From Leishmania infantum JPCM5 (lineage: Eukaryota; Euglenozoa; Kinetoplastea; Trypanosomatida; Trypanosomatidae), in assembly GCF_000002875.2 (NCBI RefSeq), contig NC_009416.2, positions 317,501 to 381,500 on the forward strand: a stretch of 64,000 nucleotides of DNA. The letters run 5' to 3'. Shown piece after piece: positions 30,706 through 41,540 of this stretch (positions are counted from its first letter, which is position 1; the number at the start of each line of letters is the position of its first letter). The translations under genes were made by a program, and so were the position numbers. Below the pieces are notes generated by a model. It saw only the letters and a list, made by a program, of their open reading frames with translations. It was not told the DNA's origin and did not search any database.

Positions 30706-32712
30706 CGTGGCGAGCGGAGGAATGGAAGGCGGCGTTTTCATGGTCACCTGCTCTGGGATGAGTACAATGCAGGTGGGACCAGGCACGCCATTGCAATCGT
30801 TTTCCCCCTCTTTTGCGCGTGTGTGGAAGTATCAGGGAACCCGAGCGGAAACCAAGGGGCACAAGAGCCCGCGAAAGGTGCCATCGGTGCCACTGGCGTA
30901 ACCCACGTCTTTCCCTTACCAGCTTTCCGCCATCGCCTCCTTTTCCCCGCTCCCCGCTTCCGTGTTTTGCCCCACCGCCTCCTGTCGTTTCGCTGCTCTC
31001 TTTTTCGCGCCTCATTGGCGATGAGCGCTGCGGACAGCTCTGCTCCCGAATTGCGTACACAACGTCAGTGAAGTGTGTGAGTGTCTCCCTCTCGGCCTGC
31101 CGTTGGCGTCTTCCTCTCGTTTTGTTTTCGGCGATGTGTTTGTTTCGGTGCTCCCTTTCTCCTGTGTCGCCGTACTTTGCTCGATGGCTTGCGGCGTCGA
31201 GGCACATCTCACGCATTCATACACAGGACAGCACACACACACACACACACACGCAAGGCAGAAGAGCCAACGAAAATGCGAAAAGAAAAGGGCGAGGCCG
31301 TGCCCCTGCTGCCTCGCTCTTTTTCCTCTCAGCCCTCCCTTGCTGTGGCATTCTGCGTCGTCCTGTACGCGAAATGAACGAGCGGATTCTTGGCTGGTAG
31401 GCGGCGGGTCGTGTCTTAGAGCACGCTAGGTGTATTGACCACAAGAGATGCTCCGCCTCCCTCCCCCCACCAGAGCACCCCTGTACCGCGTCCATGACAG
31501 CTGTCAACTGCCCTGGTGCGCGCACCCATCATCGACACACTTCTTCCACTCCCCCCCCCCGTCCTCTACGTTCTATTTCCCCTGTTTCCCCCTCTGTGTG
31601 CGTCTTTCGCACTGTCTCCACCTCCTCTCGGCTTCCCTATGGCTCGTAAAGAGTCCACGAGTCCTCCCAGCTCATTGCATCATATAAGAAAACGCAAATA
31701 TCAACAACACAAAAAGCGTTCATCACGTACACAACTCTTCGTTTTTGGGCTCCCCTCCTTTCGCCTGTCGTCATTGTCGCTGTCCTTTCAACACCACCAT
31801 TAGACCCCGTCGACATCGCCAACGCCCGGAGAGTTTTCTGCTTCTTTCTCACTCTTGTTTCGCCCCACGTCTATGGTCGTCGATTTCATTTCTCTGCGCC
31901 TCTCTTAGTACAACTCTTTTCACGCCCCTCTGGCACAGGGTCGGTCGAAGTCTCCCTCCCGTTTTCTTAATTCTCTTGCTTTCGCCATACACACAGCGGC
32001 CGTGGTCCTCTTTCATCGCTGCTGTTTGGTGTTCCGCTTTTCGCCTTCCTGCCTTTGTGTGCGTGTGTGTGGTTGGCGTTCTGGTCGATTTGACTGCAGT
32101 TTTTTTTTTTTTCATTTATATTTCAGTGTGTGTGTGTGTGCTCCTTCACATACACCCCTCCTTTCTTCTTCTGCATATGTGCCTTGTTGTCGCGTGTGTG
32201 TGTTGCTCTCTGTACCCGTAGCGCTGGACGCTTCTTTTTTTTTTTCGACCTCCTTTGTTTTTCGTGTTTTTTTTTCTTCATTAGCTCCAGCTCCATACGG
32301 CGTTTGTGCATCGTGTTTCTCATCTCCTCCGTTGCTTTCCGTGCTTTCCATTCTTTTCCCTCTTCCTCCTCCACCGCTCTTTAGACACCATCGTCAGTGA
32401 AGAACCGCACAGCTCGTACGCGAGATCGAAACGAGAACGGCAAGATCCAAGAAAAGGGAAAGCGGAAAGGCAAGCTTGGATTGCGTGCACAGGAACTCGA
32501 CTCAGGGCATCCGTTCCCTGCTCACTCCTTTCAAGCTCTACTTCTCCGTTTTTTTTCCCACTTTACCGGCTTTGCTCGTCTTGTTTTCTCTCCAGTCCCC
32601 GACCCTCTTGTGTGCCGCTTCTTTCCGTCACAGCTGCCGATTCTTTGCCAATCACCAACCTCGCCGAAGGCGTAGTAAAGAAATAAAAACACACAAACAC
32701 GCCGAAGTCTTT
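30706..32712. other. Spacer after the V-ATPase gene
   Basis: Strongly T/C-rich, with a (CA)n tract near 31233-31253 and several T8-T12 runs. A likely splice acceptor AG is at 32632-32633. No gene recognised apart from the small ORF that follows. Confidence 0.5.
31233..31253. repeat. (CA)n microsatellite
   Basis: About ten CA units in the V-ATPase 3' UTR region; the ends are approximate. Confidence 0.8.
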
Positions 32713-33087
32713 ATGCCAGCCATGACAGAGCTGCGTAGCAAGAGCTCCAATGCCCTTGCGGATGTTGAAGACCGGCCATTTTTCGTGGCCACCTTTCAGC
32801 GCACCACCAGCCGCTGCGGTACTTCAGATAAAGATGATGATATGCCGTCGAACTTGATCACCTCGCGCTCCAATGTGCCTGGTATGACACCACAGGAGCT
32901 CCTGGCAGCACACCGCATGTCCCTCGCCGAGATATCGAAGCGGGCAGATCCCGATCTGCACAGCCTCACCCTCAGTCGCCATCAGGTGGAGCAGGGGGAT
33001 ATTTGTCACGCTTCGCTAGGCGACATCTCAGACCAAGCGTACCACGACGCGTTGGAGAGCTTCAGATTTCGTCCTGTCGAGGACTGA
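32713..33087 (+). CDS. Small hypothetical protein
   Basis: 124 residues from the ATG at 32713; another in-frame ATG follows at 32722. It is hydrophilic, with no signal peptide or membrane segment. Features: an early ADVEDRPFFVATFQRTTSRC stretch, a DKDDD patch, and a helical segment TPQELLAAHRMSLAEISKRA, ending SFRFRPVED. The composition is coding-like and a pyrimidine tract with AG precedes it, so it is probably real. I do not recognise a family. Its 3' region carries retroposon remnants, so expression may be affected by them. Confidence 0.65.
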   Translation: MPAMTELRSKSSNALADVEDRPFFVATFQRTTSRCGTSDKDDDMPSNLITSRSNVPGMTPQELLAAHRMSLAEISKRADPDLHSLTLSRHQVEQGDICHASLGDISDQAYHDALESFRFRPVED

Positions 33088-33439
33088 GAGCGATAATCGT
33101 CTTCTCTTTTTCTGCTTCGTTGCTGCTGCGCACTGATGTTGCTTGCTTGCATTTTGGTGTGAGACGACTGCGGTGCTCCGGCGATCTAGAGTGGATCGCA
33201 CCGTCTGCAGTCGGGGGGAGGGGGAGGGAAAGAGTGCGCTCAAAAACGAGGGCGAGTCGAGAGAAGTAGACATACACATCCTCAACACTCGTTTCCGTCG
33301 TCCTTTGCGTCCCTTTTCCATACTCCTGCTTTTCCTTTTTTCTCCCCCCGCCTCTCCTGTTCAGATAGACATCTAGCCATGAGCGGCCGCGATGCTTAAT
33401 GATCATAATACACTCATCGATACAGCGTCAAGAGGCTGC
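33088..33439. other. Spacer before the retroposon remnant
   Basis: Mixed 3' UTR sequence with T/C-rich runs; nothing recognised. Confidence 0.4.
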
Positions 33440-34420
33440 GGCCGGCTTGCTTGCAGCTCTCGCGCTGGGTGGTAAGGGGTGGAACTCGGGACTGGATCTG
33501 CTGCGAGGATAGCTGGATCAGCACAGACACAGCAAAACAAGCCCTGGGCGCTGCTGCTGCGGGGCTTGCTCTCCCTCCTCACGGCGCTGAGCACGGGCCC
33601 CAATACTGGGGCTGCTGGCCCGCCGCGCGCGTCTCTCATTTCAGCGCGTCATTGGCCATTGTGCGTGGGAAGCGAAGGGCAGAAGCCGACAAGCTTGCAA
33701 AGTGGGCCATGCCAGAGAGGGGGCGGCGCCGACGCCAACGTACAGGGCTGCTGCGCTGACGGGGCGACGGGCGGCCGTGCTCACCCAGCTGCGCGCGGGC
33801 AGGTGTCCGCACCCTGGATTCCTGCAGCGGTGGGGGTGGCACAGCGGCCCACGCCGACGCGCATGCGTGCGAGGGATGCGGCGTCTCCTCCGTGTGGCCG
33901 CGTGGGCTGATGCGGCGCAGATGCCGGGGACAGGACGAGCGCGCCCCGAACGGCACCACCGTGTGTGCCAGAGCCCGGTGTGGGAGGGTCTCCGCACCAT
34001 ATTGCGGAACGCCGCGGCTGGGGGGGCGAGAGAGGGGAGAGAGGCCCGGCATGCAGGCAGTGTGTGTGGCCGGGCCTCGGAGGGCCCTGGCCCGCGGCTT
34101 GCCCACCCCCTGCGTGGGCTCCCCCGGCACGCGTGGCTAGGCCAGCCCCTGCCACCCGCACGACGGACGCCACCGCTTTCCGCCCTCGAGCAGGACCGTG
34201 GACGTGGCCCGCGTTTGCATCATGGCATGCGGTGCACCCGGGCCGGTGTGGCGCCGGTGGTGCGGCAGATGGGCGGTGAGGGGGGAGGGAGAGGCGGGGA
34301 AGAAGGCGGAGAGCCCGCTCGCCGCATGGCCCCGCTTCGACGGCAGCGCGGTTCGTCGCGGAGGAGCAGGGTTGCGCCGTGGCGCAGCAGAGGGGTGGGT
34401 GAGCTGTGACCGTGATATGG
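33440..34420 (+). mobile_element. Degenerate ingi/L1Tc-type retroposon remnant (DIRE-like): RNase H and Cys finger
   Basis: A very GC-rich block with no intact ORF. In one + frame (33451-33759) an RNase H-like end is readable: STDTAKQALGAAAAGLA, then EADKLAKWAMPERG, matching the ADxLAK helix of retroposon RNase H domains. The reading then shifts frame (around 33740) to RRAAVLTQLRAGRCPHPGFL and again to CEGCG (near 33870), the LxxLRxGxCP...CxxC arrangement that ends the ORF of trypanosomatid ingi/L1Tc elements. At least two frameshifts and the missing upstream endonuclease and reverse transcriptase mark it as dead. Leishmania genomes are known to carry only such degenerate copies (DIREs). Boundaries are approximate. 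A 394-codon antisense frame over this block is a shadow. Confidence 0.6.
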
Positions 34421-37400
34421 GCTTCCTTGCTGACCTGTTGACAGCGGTAGAATGGGCAGGCTTCTGGAAAGTAAAAGCAGAACCCAAAGAAGGCAGCGAA
34501 AGAGTGAGAGAGTCGTGCCGGCGTGTGTATGTGTGCTCTGCTTTGTGTGTGTGTGTGTGTGGTTGTTTCGCTGACGTTTGTGTTTTTGATGGGCTGCGTA
34601 GACTTGGGTGGTGTTGGCTCCCCTCTTTTCAATCGCTGCTGAGTAACAGAGAAGAGGGAAGAGAAGGGCCAAGAAAATAGGGAGAATGATGCGCAGTGCA
34701 TTTGCGAGCTCTCGCTTTCTGCCCCATTTTTGTTTATTCGTGCAGCAGCTTCTGTATTATGGTAGTTAGTCTCCGTTTGACGGTGCTTCCCTCGTCTGTC
34801 TTTTTTTTTCTGTGTCTGGGGCTTGTGCATGAGCCACGGGTGTATTAGAGGTTGATGAGGATTCGTTTCTTGGACGTGCTTTCTCATTCTCTCGTGATTT
34901 GTGTTGTGCCGTGGTTGTGTACCTCTGCGTGTGCGTGGGGGTGCGCATATAGCGCATGCCCGCATGCTGGCGAGAAGGCATATTGTTTAGCGAGCGTACA
35001 GGCGCCGCGCGTTTATACTCATTGTTTTTCCCACTCACCCAGTATGCTCTCATTCACACCCGCGCAGTTGTGTTTTTTTTTTGTGTGTTTTTGGTTCTGT
35101 ACTCTCATCAAAGGTCTTCTGCTCTCATTTTGCTTTGCCTCCCCTATTCGGGGTCATCGACGTTAATGAATTTCGTTTTGTTCCGTGTTTTTTTTTTGTT
35201 CTCACTCCGTTCTCACCGTTCTTTTTCTGTTTTTGAGTTTGTTTTTCTTCGGCCTTGTTGTTCCCTCTGTGTGTATATGTGCGTAGCTGGCTTGGAGAAT
35301 GTGAAAAGCACCTCGCGCTCTTGCTATTGATGCCGGTGACCGGCCGCCTTTGGGGGTGCCGTGTAGAGCATTTGTTCGTCTTGGGAAGGAAAAGAAAAAA
35401 AACGTGCAAGTACCCCAGAGTCTTGTTCTTTTTTTTTTCGTGAAAATGGGGGGGGGGTGCGTTCGTGTTCGCGAAGTGTCAGAGAAGGGCTTTGCCCAGG
35501 TGCTGGCATTCCGCTGAGGATGGCGCCCTCGGAGGGGAGATGGGAAGGGGGGTGCAGGCGCCTGTGTATATGCGCAGGTACTGTCAAAGTTGGCGGGCAA
35601 CGGTGAGGGAGTGACAAGCGATAGGATTGCGGAGATGCAGTAGCGTAGCTGCTTACTCTTTTTTACACTCTTGCTTTCTTCTGAAGCTGTTCAACCCTAC
35701 ATTAGCCGAAGACAGCGTGATGGTCTCTCCCATTGCGCGACTGTGGAGTGGGAGGGTCGTGGCACAGGCTTCTTCGCTACCCTTCAAGGAAGTATCGCTT
35801 CAGGGTGTGTATGCACTCTCCTTTTTTTTAGTAGCAGAACGCTCCTTGGCCTCCTGTTCCTCTGCAGATGTTGTCCTCGCCTTTCCTCTTCCACTCCTCC
35901 TCCTTGTTCGTGCCATGTGGCCGGGCAACGCAGTCACCGCCGCCGCCTCCCCTCCAATGTCCCTTTCCCCACACTCTCTTCCTTAGTAGCTAGACGGCGC
36001 TGATGTACTTGTAACGGCATTCTCTAACCCCTTCCCTTCTTCTTCAAACCTACAGTTTTTATCTTTTTGTTTTTCTTTCCTCTCTCTCCCTTTACCATCT
36101 CTCGTTTCGATTTCCGTTTCCCTCACCAAATTCTTGTTACCTATATTAACTTCCGTTTTTATTTTGTTTTGCGTGCTTCGTTATGTTTATCTGATAGGCG
36201 TGGAACTTGTGCGTGCCCATCTCTCTGTGTATGGGCGGGGTTTCTTCTTTTTTTTTTCCGCCTACTGATTCACGTGTATTTTGCGTTTAGGCGCATGAGG
36301 GATCGCTGGTTCATGTTTTCCCTTTTTCTTTCGTTTCTTGCTCTTCCCTGACACTTCTCGCGTTTGTTGTTCTGTGGATTGCGCGAGTACTCATACCACA
36401 TAGCCCCCACCATTCTTTTTCGTTGTTGCTTGTTTTCCTTCACTCTTCGTTTTTTCTCTATTGAGCAAGTACGAAAAGTGAAGTAGAAAATCACGCAGCC
36501 GCTCGTGTTGGTTTGCGGTATGCCTTTAGTACCACTCCCAGCACACACACTCACACACACCTCCCTCCCTCCCTCCCAGTCTCTCTTTTTCTTGGCTCCG
36601 TGGGTAGTGCTGCATGCTCGAACGCGCATCCCTTCTCTCCGTGTGTGTGTGTGCTGCGCCTCATGTGATCGCGTTTGTCTGCTTTCCTCTGTTGTTCTTC
36701 GCGCATGTGTGTGACCTTCTCGCTCCTCCTTTCACTTCCTCGTCGTTGCCGTGACAAGAAGACACCAGCTTGGTCGTGCCTGTGGGAGAGCGCAGAGAAG
36801 CACGGGGAGGATAACGAGGGCTACGGCCAACATCGCGGGCTCTAGACAAGATCTTAAGGATGGAGGGGGCAAGCAAACGAAAATCGCTAGGAGGACATCT
36901 ACTTTTTTTTTTCATCGCATCATTCATCTCAATGCTATAACAGACCAAAACGACAGCAACAGGAGGGAGAGGCAACCTAGCCTACACGAAAAATTGTGAG
37001 CACCGCCGCCGAGACCCTCCCCGCAGCAGTCTTCACGGGTGAGAGGGAGTGGCGGCCAACAATATTTTGTTTTCTCTTTCTCACGCGACCATCACCCACA
37101 CGAGCGCAGCGCCGCATTCGTGTGCAACAAACAGGGGCGGCTGTGCCCGCAGAAACGGAGGAGGTGCGCACGCTTGCCCAGTCCAGGCTCTGTGCGTGGG
37201 TCCTTGCTTCATGTTGGCGTTTTGAGAGCCGCTCCGGTTCTCCCCGCTCGGGCACCGCGCGCCACGCGTAGAGAGGGGCGCATGTGGAACCAAAACGGGT
37301 GGAGGGAGGGACGGCGGTGAGAAGGGGTGGTTGGTTCCTCCCTTCCCTTCTTGCTGCCTTCCTGACCACTAGAAGGCCAACGGTGGCACCGACATATCTT

Positions 37401-37487
37401 CTCACAAGTTCGTCATCGTATGCCTTACTCATTCCTTCCTCTATCCCCTCCACGCTTTTTCTTTTCCGTGGGATAACGCCCTCGACA
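34421..37487. other. Spacer between the retroposon remnant and the first SIDER2-like element
   Basis: T/C-rich, with many T8-T9 runs, a G9 run near 35449, and short CA and TG repeats. The patch 36980-37330 is GC-richer without a readable protein. No gene recognised. Confidence 0.45.
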
Positions 37488-38073
37488 CCCGGGTGACGGA
37501 GGGGGGACCTCAATGTGTGGTATCTGAGGGCGCGGCGCACCCCCGACACTGTCTGTGTGGAGAAGCGAAGCAGCCACCCCCCCTCCTCTCCCTGCCGGTG
37601 CACGACCACCTCTGACCGTGATAGGGTCAAGCGCCCACGACGTAGGGGAGGGGGGAGAGGAGAGCAGAGTGATTCACCGCTACGGATGTTGGCGGTCAGG
37701 TCCTGGATGGCGTTGTGTCGGTGTGACCTGCGACGTTGAACATGTTTGCACCACCTGCATGATGGGCAAAGCGCTAGCGTGGCTCGAGCGTACCTCACAC
37801 CCGGCCCCTCACACTGCGCACTGGTGTGGGGCGCCTGAGCCACCGCGAGCGGTGTGTGTGTGCGCGCACCACGCGGTGAGCTTCTCAGCGGGGAGGTGGG
37901 CAGACTTTGAGGCAGGGGCCGTGCTGAGGTGACTGGGTTGGCGGAGGGCTGCAACGCGTGCTGACGGCTGCTTCGCCACACGTGATGGTCCTGTTGCAGG
38001 CCGGGGTGGACAGAGTGGTATTCAAGCTATGCTGTATGGTAGAGAATGGTCTTGCTGCAAAAGAAGAAAACGC
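37488..38073 (+). mobile_element. SIDER2-like short retroposon, copy 1
   Basis: 586 bp, repeated almost base for base at 50358-50947. It begins cccgggtgacgga and ends in an A-rich tail (gcaaaagaagaaaacgc). It has no coding capacity. Size, A-rich 3' end, dispersed copies and location in a spacer match Leishmania SIDER2, the non-autonomous truncated relatives of ingi/DIRE elements; the subfamily name is from memory. SIDER2 elements in 3' UTRs are known to lower mRNA stability. This copy ends 316 bp before the oxidoreductase ATG and lies 4.4 kb after the small upstream gene, so which transcript carries it is unclear. No clean target-site duplication seen. Confidence 0.75.
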
Positions 38074-38389
38074 TGTCGGCTGCTTCGCTGGTTTCCTACG
38101 TCGTCTGGGTTACGACTGCTGCAGCTCCCCCGTTACTACCACATTTGTCAGGGGCCGACTCTGCCGCAGAAGCTTTCCATGCGTGCCGCTGTAGGTGGTT
38201 CATGTTCCTCCTCACTTTATGCCGTTCAAGCATCCCTTTTCGTTCTCTTTCGAAAGCATTTAATCACTGTTCTTCGCTCCTACGAGCTGGCGCTCGCTTC
38301 GTCATGAGCGCGCAGATTCACGTACGTGTACGCTACTACGGTCGTCCTAATCCTTTTCTGATCTGTTTTGGTGGTGGGGCCGTGCAGAC
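38074..38389. other. Spacer between the SIDER2-like element and the oxidoreductase gene
   Basis: Mixed sequence with T/C-rich stretches. AGs at 38386-38387 and further upstream could serve as the splice acceptor. Confidence 0.4.
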
Positions 38390-40504
38390 ATGTTTGTCGA
38401 AGCGGTGGTCTTGGTGGTGGTGCTTCTCATCTGCTGGTATGTGAATTTCCGTCCACGCTCGACGAATCAGCTGCGGCCTTCTTATCAAAGTCATCACTCA
38501 ACGTCCAGCGTTCCTGCCGGCGACTATGTCGTCATCGGCGGAGGCGCTGCAGGGCTTGCCGCTGCGGCGGAGTTGCTGCGTCGCACCAACGAAATATGTC
38601 ACATCGTCCTGATCGAGAGTGGGGGGGACCCGCAGCCAGCGTCTTCATCAGCCCTCCTCTTGGAAGCCGGGCGACGCGATCGGCTGCTGTCCTTCGCGCC
38701 GGACCTTGTCCAGGTCCCACTGGAAGCGCGGCTTAAGGGAATGCACCCCACCTTCCTGGGCGGCACACCCGATGAAGGTTACCTTGCTCAGCGCCCATGG
38801 CGCTTTTTCCAGGCGGAGGAGGCCCTCGTGGCCGCCCCCGCGACGGCGGGCGAAGCAACGGTGACAGCAGCGGCACCAAAGGCGAATCGATATTCGCTCC
38901 TCCAGTACGCGCCCTACCCTCGCGGAGTCGGGCTGGGCGGCACAGCGCAGCTGGATTGGGGCATGCACATGAACTCTCTCTGGCCAATCGCGGACGAGTC
39001 AGTGCCATGTGCCGAAAGCGCATCGTCCCGCGCGGCGCAGAGCAGCTGTGAATCATTGCCGCAGTGGACTCGGTTGCCTGTGCGCTTCGCAGCCGTCCGC
39101 AATCCTCTCTCCTGGGCCTTTGCCGAAGCCGTCAAAACCCTCAAGCTGGCTGCCCCATACCTGCCCACGACGTCCGTGCCTGTCAAGCGGGGTGTCGTGT
39201 TTCCTTGCTACCTGTACCTCGACGAAGATGGCAGGCGTCTCGCATTGCCTTCCGCTCTGCTGGGCGATATTGCCGCCGACACGCTGCACCGGCGACTGAG
39301 CGTGCTGACAGGGTACACGGCAATAGACGTCGACGTGGCGACGCAGGATGGCGGCGAATCGGAAGAGCGTGGACTGCGTGTGACAGGTGTGCAAGTGCGC
39401 CCCAGCCGCGGCGACGCAGGTGCGATCGTCTCCATCCCCGTCGGAAAGGGCATAGTCGTTGCGGCCGGCGCTTTACACAGCCCGCGCCTGCTACAGAGGG
39501 TGGCCAAACACCCTGCTCTGCACGTGCTGAGGCCGCCACCGTCCACAGTCCCTGTGCGCGATGCGCTGGCGCTGCCGCTCATCTTCTCCTCGGTGCCGGC
39601 AGTATCGGCGGACAGCTTCAATGCGCGGGATGCGAGGTCGACTGCGATGTGGTGGCTCACGCAGCGAGGCCCGTACTTGACACCGCTGTGCGACACTCTC
39701 TTGTCGCTACCGCTGCCGCACATCGCCCCGCAGGCGGAGCTGCGCGTTGTTCTCTTCCCCTTTGGTGGGCGCGACGCCGCCCGCTTCAAGGGCATGGGAT
39801 GGGACACCGTACTCGGAACTCCGCTTCAGGGCTTCACAATGCTTCTCATCGTTCATGGTATTGATGGGTTGGAGCATGCGCTGGCGCTGGATACAAAGGC
39901 GTCTCCACCTGGTGCAACGCATGCCTGCGCGCTCTGCTCTCACCAGGCTGTCTGCCCTTTGTCCGAGGAGGTGCACCACCAGGTCCAAAACGCATTCCTT
40001 GCAGGCATCAAGGAGTGCCGCCGCCTCAGCGAAACCCCACCGCTGTCGAATCTAACGTTGGAGCCGGGAGTCGAATCAACTGACTTTACTCTCCTCGTCG
40101 CCAGTGACGAAGCGAAGGCTGTTCGACTCGCGCAGCTTTCCCGACTGCCGCCGTCGAAGCACTCGGCTCGCGGGAAGGTGGAGCTGAAAGAACTGCGCGA
40201 GTGGTCGTACCGCGTCACGGCGACGGAGACGTACATGCGCCGCTATGTGGACGCGCACGCATATTGGCTTGGCTTTGCCAGTGGCAGCAGCGAGGCCTTT
40301 TTGGCCTCATCGTCGTCTGCGTCCTGCTCGTCGCGGGTCACAGGGCTGCGAAACGTGTTTGTTGGGGACAGCTCCGCAGTTACCACTGCGCAGTGGTCCG
40401 ATGTGGGAAAGCGCGATACACTCGCGGCGGGCAGCCGTAGCACCAGCATGGATGCCGCAGTGCGGGCGGCGACGGAGCTTGTGAAAAGCTGCGGTGATTT
40501 GTAG
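38390..40504 (+). CDS. Divergent GMC-family FAD oxidoreductase, membrane-anchored
   Basis: 704 residues. Residues 5-18 form a hydrophobic segment (AVVLVVVLLICWYV), so the protein is probably anchored by a signal-anchor. The FAD-binding fold follows: DYVVIGGGAAGLAAAAELL, GGGAAG at 50-55, with acidic strand end IVLIESGG. The GMC signature reads YPRGVGLGGTAQLDWG (about 176-191). A second flavin-contact strand, GIVVAAGALHSPRLL, is present in the middle. The C-terminus has NVFVGDSSAV, the equivalent of the usual NLYVVDASV. The active-site His expected before the GT..MG motif is not seen (YWLGFASGSSEAF), nor an obvious His/Asn partner after DSSAV. Choline dehydrogenase-like proteins are the nearest familiar group, but with the catalytic pair missing the substrate cannot be guessed. 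Confidence 0.8.
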   Translation: MFVEAVVLVVVLLICWYVNFRPRSTNQLRPSYQSHHSTSSVPAGDYVVIGGGAAGLAAAAELLRRTNEICHIVLIESGGDPQPASSSALLLEAGRRDRLLSFAPDLVQVPLEARLKGMHPTFLGGTPDEGYLAQRPWRFFQAEEALVAAPATAGEATVTAAAPKANRYSLLQYAPYPRGVGLGGTAQLDWGMHMNSLWPIADESVPCAESASSRAAQSSCESLPQWTRLPVRFAAVRNPLSWAFAEAVKTLKLAAPYLPTTSVPVKRGVVFPCYLYLDEDGRRLALPSALLGDIAADTLHRRLSVLTGYTAIDVDVATQDGGESEERGLRVTGVQVRPSRGDAGAIVSIPVGKGIVVAAGALHSPRLLQRVAKHPALHVLRPPPSTVPVRDALALPLIFSSVPAVSADSFNARDARSTAMWWLTQRGPYLTPLCDTLLSLPLPHIAPQAELRVVLFPFGGRDAARFKGMGWDTVLGTPLQGFTMLLIVHGIDGLEHALALDTKASPPGATHACALCSHQAVCPLSEEVHHQVQNAFLAGIKECRRLSETPPLSNLTLEPGVESTDFTLLVASDEAKAVRLAQLSRLPPSKHSARGKVELKELREWSYRVTATETYMRRYVDAHAYWLGFASGSSEAFLASSSSASCSSRVTGLRNVFVGDSSAVTTAQWSDVGKRDTLAAGSRSTSMDAAVRAATELVKSCGDL

Positions 40505-41540
40505 GGGCGTGGGTTTGAGCAAGGGGGTAGTGCAGAAGTGTTCAGGAGGACGCGCGCGCAGCTGCGGGGAACCCGGGCGCTCTCGCGCACACGTCTTGTT
40601 CCGTGTGTGGCGTCTGCCGATGGCGCGGGAAACCCAAACGTATCGAAAGCCCTCTCTATGTCTCCCCTAGCACTTGGCGCGCGCTAAGGATCATGCCTGT
40701 GCCCTTGGAAATCATGTCGCTACAGGCTCCTGCTCCTCCATGTTTTACCCGAACAACGTGAGGCAGCGTTGAAGGAGTTTGTATGCGGAGCTCAAGTGTG
40801 CGTGCTCGTAGGTTTTGGCTGTCGTTAGGTCCCGTAGATGTTCACAATGGTGTTTTCTATCGACGTAGCGCCAAGCAGCAACGCGAGGAGCCGGCGAATG
40901 GGGAAGACGGGCATGGCATGCTGCAGTGAGGTGACATTGTACGAGCCTGCGCGGAAGCGACTAAAGACGAGGCTCGCACGCCGAGCCACTTCCTTCTCTT
41001 CCTCGACTCTCTCGACACCCTGACGTTACTTGAGCTCGCGACGTGCTGCCGTGGTGCGATAAGCATTGCATGACCGTACGCAGAATGTCTGCATGTGCTC
41101 GTGTAGGTGTGCTGGCTACCGCGTCTCCGCATGCGCTCTGCGCTTTCTTTTTTCCGCTTCACCATCCTCGTTCGATCTCGTCAATTCCCATCCTCCTCTC
41201 TCTATCCCTCTGTGTGTAATCGCGACCACGGGCCACGGCTTGCCGTCAAGCGGCCGCGGTGGGGCGAGGCACGCTCGCCCCTTTACACTGACGCTGATGT
41301 CTCCCGCTGCTAACACAACCGTCAAATCAGCACACTGCACCTCGTCTCCGCTTCTGAGACGCCGTCGGACAGCCGCCAGCGGAGGTCGGGAAGGGCTGTG
41401 CACCGCACTGCTGTGCAACCGATCTCCCCTCCCCCCTACCCTCGTGAGAAGCGGCGAATGAAGCTGCTTCCAAGACACCTAAAGCGCGCACGTATCCCAG
41501 AGCAACACGCAACGGTGCACACCGCAAGACCACGACCATC
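40505..41540. other. Spacer between the oxidoreductase and CLASP genes
   Basis: Contains a possible decayed gene at about 40700-41070 (listed separately), then a T/C-rich stretch with AGs at 41447-41448 and 41473-41474 as candidate acceptors. The ATG at 41458 between them opens a short frame overlapping the CLASP start, so the choice of acceptor decides whether the mRNA carries an upstream ATG. Confidence 0.45.
40700..41070 (+). pseudogene. Possible decayed F-box-like coding fragment
   Basis: Two protein-like readings occur in different + frames. LLHVLPEQREAALKEFV is near 40730-40790. HFLLFLDSLDTLTLLELATC is near 40987-41050 and is followed by a stop. The second has the hydrophobic pattern of an F-box helix pair (LxFLDxxDxLxxLxxxC). 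There is no open frame joining them. It could be a relic of a leucine-rich or F-box gene, or chance. Confidence 0.25.

Noticed and set aside
33781..34965. 394-codon - strand frame over the retroposon remnant
   Set aside because: It crosses from GC-rich remnant into T/C-rich spacer and has no domain. The + readings match an RNase H end.
37010..37320. A further SIDER or retroposon fragment just upstream of copy 1
   Set aside because: GC-richer patch, but no similarity by eye to the two matching elements or to a retroposon protein reading.
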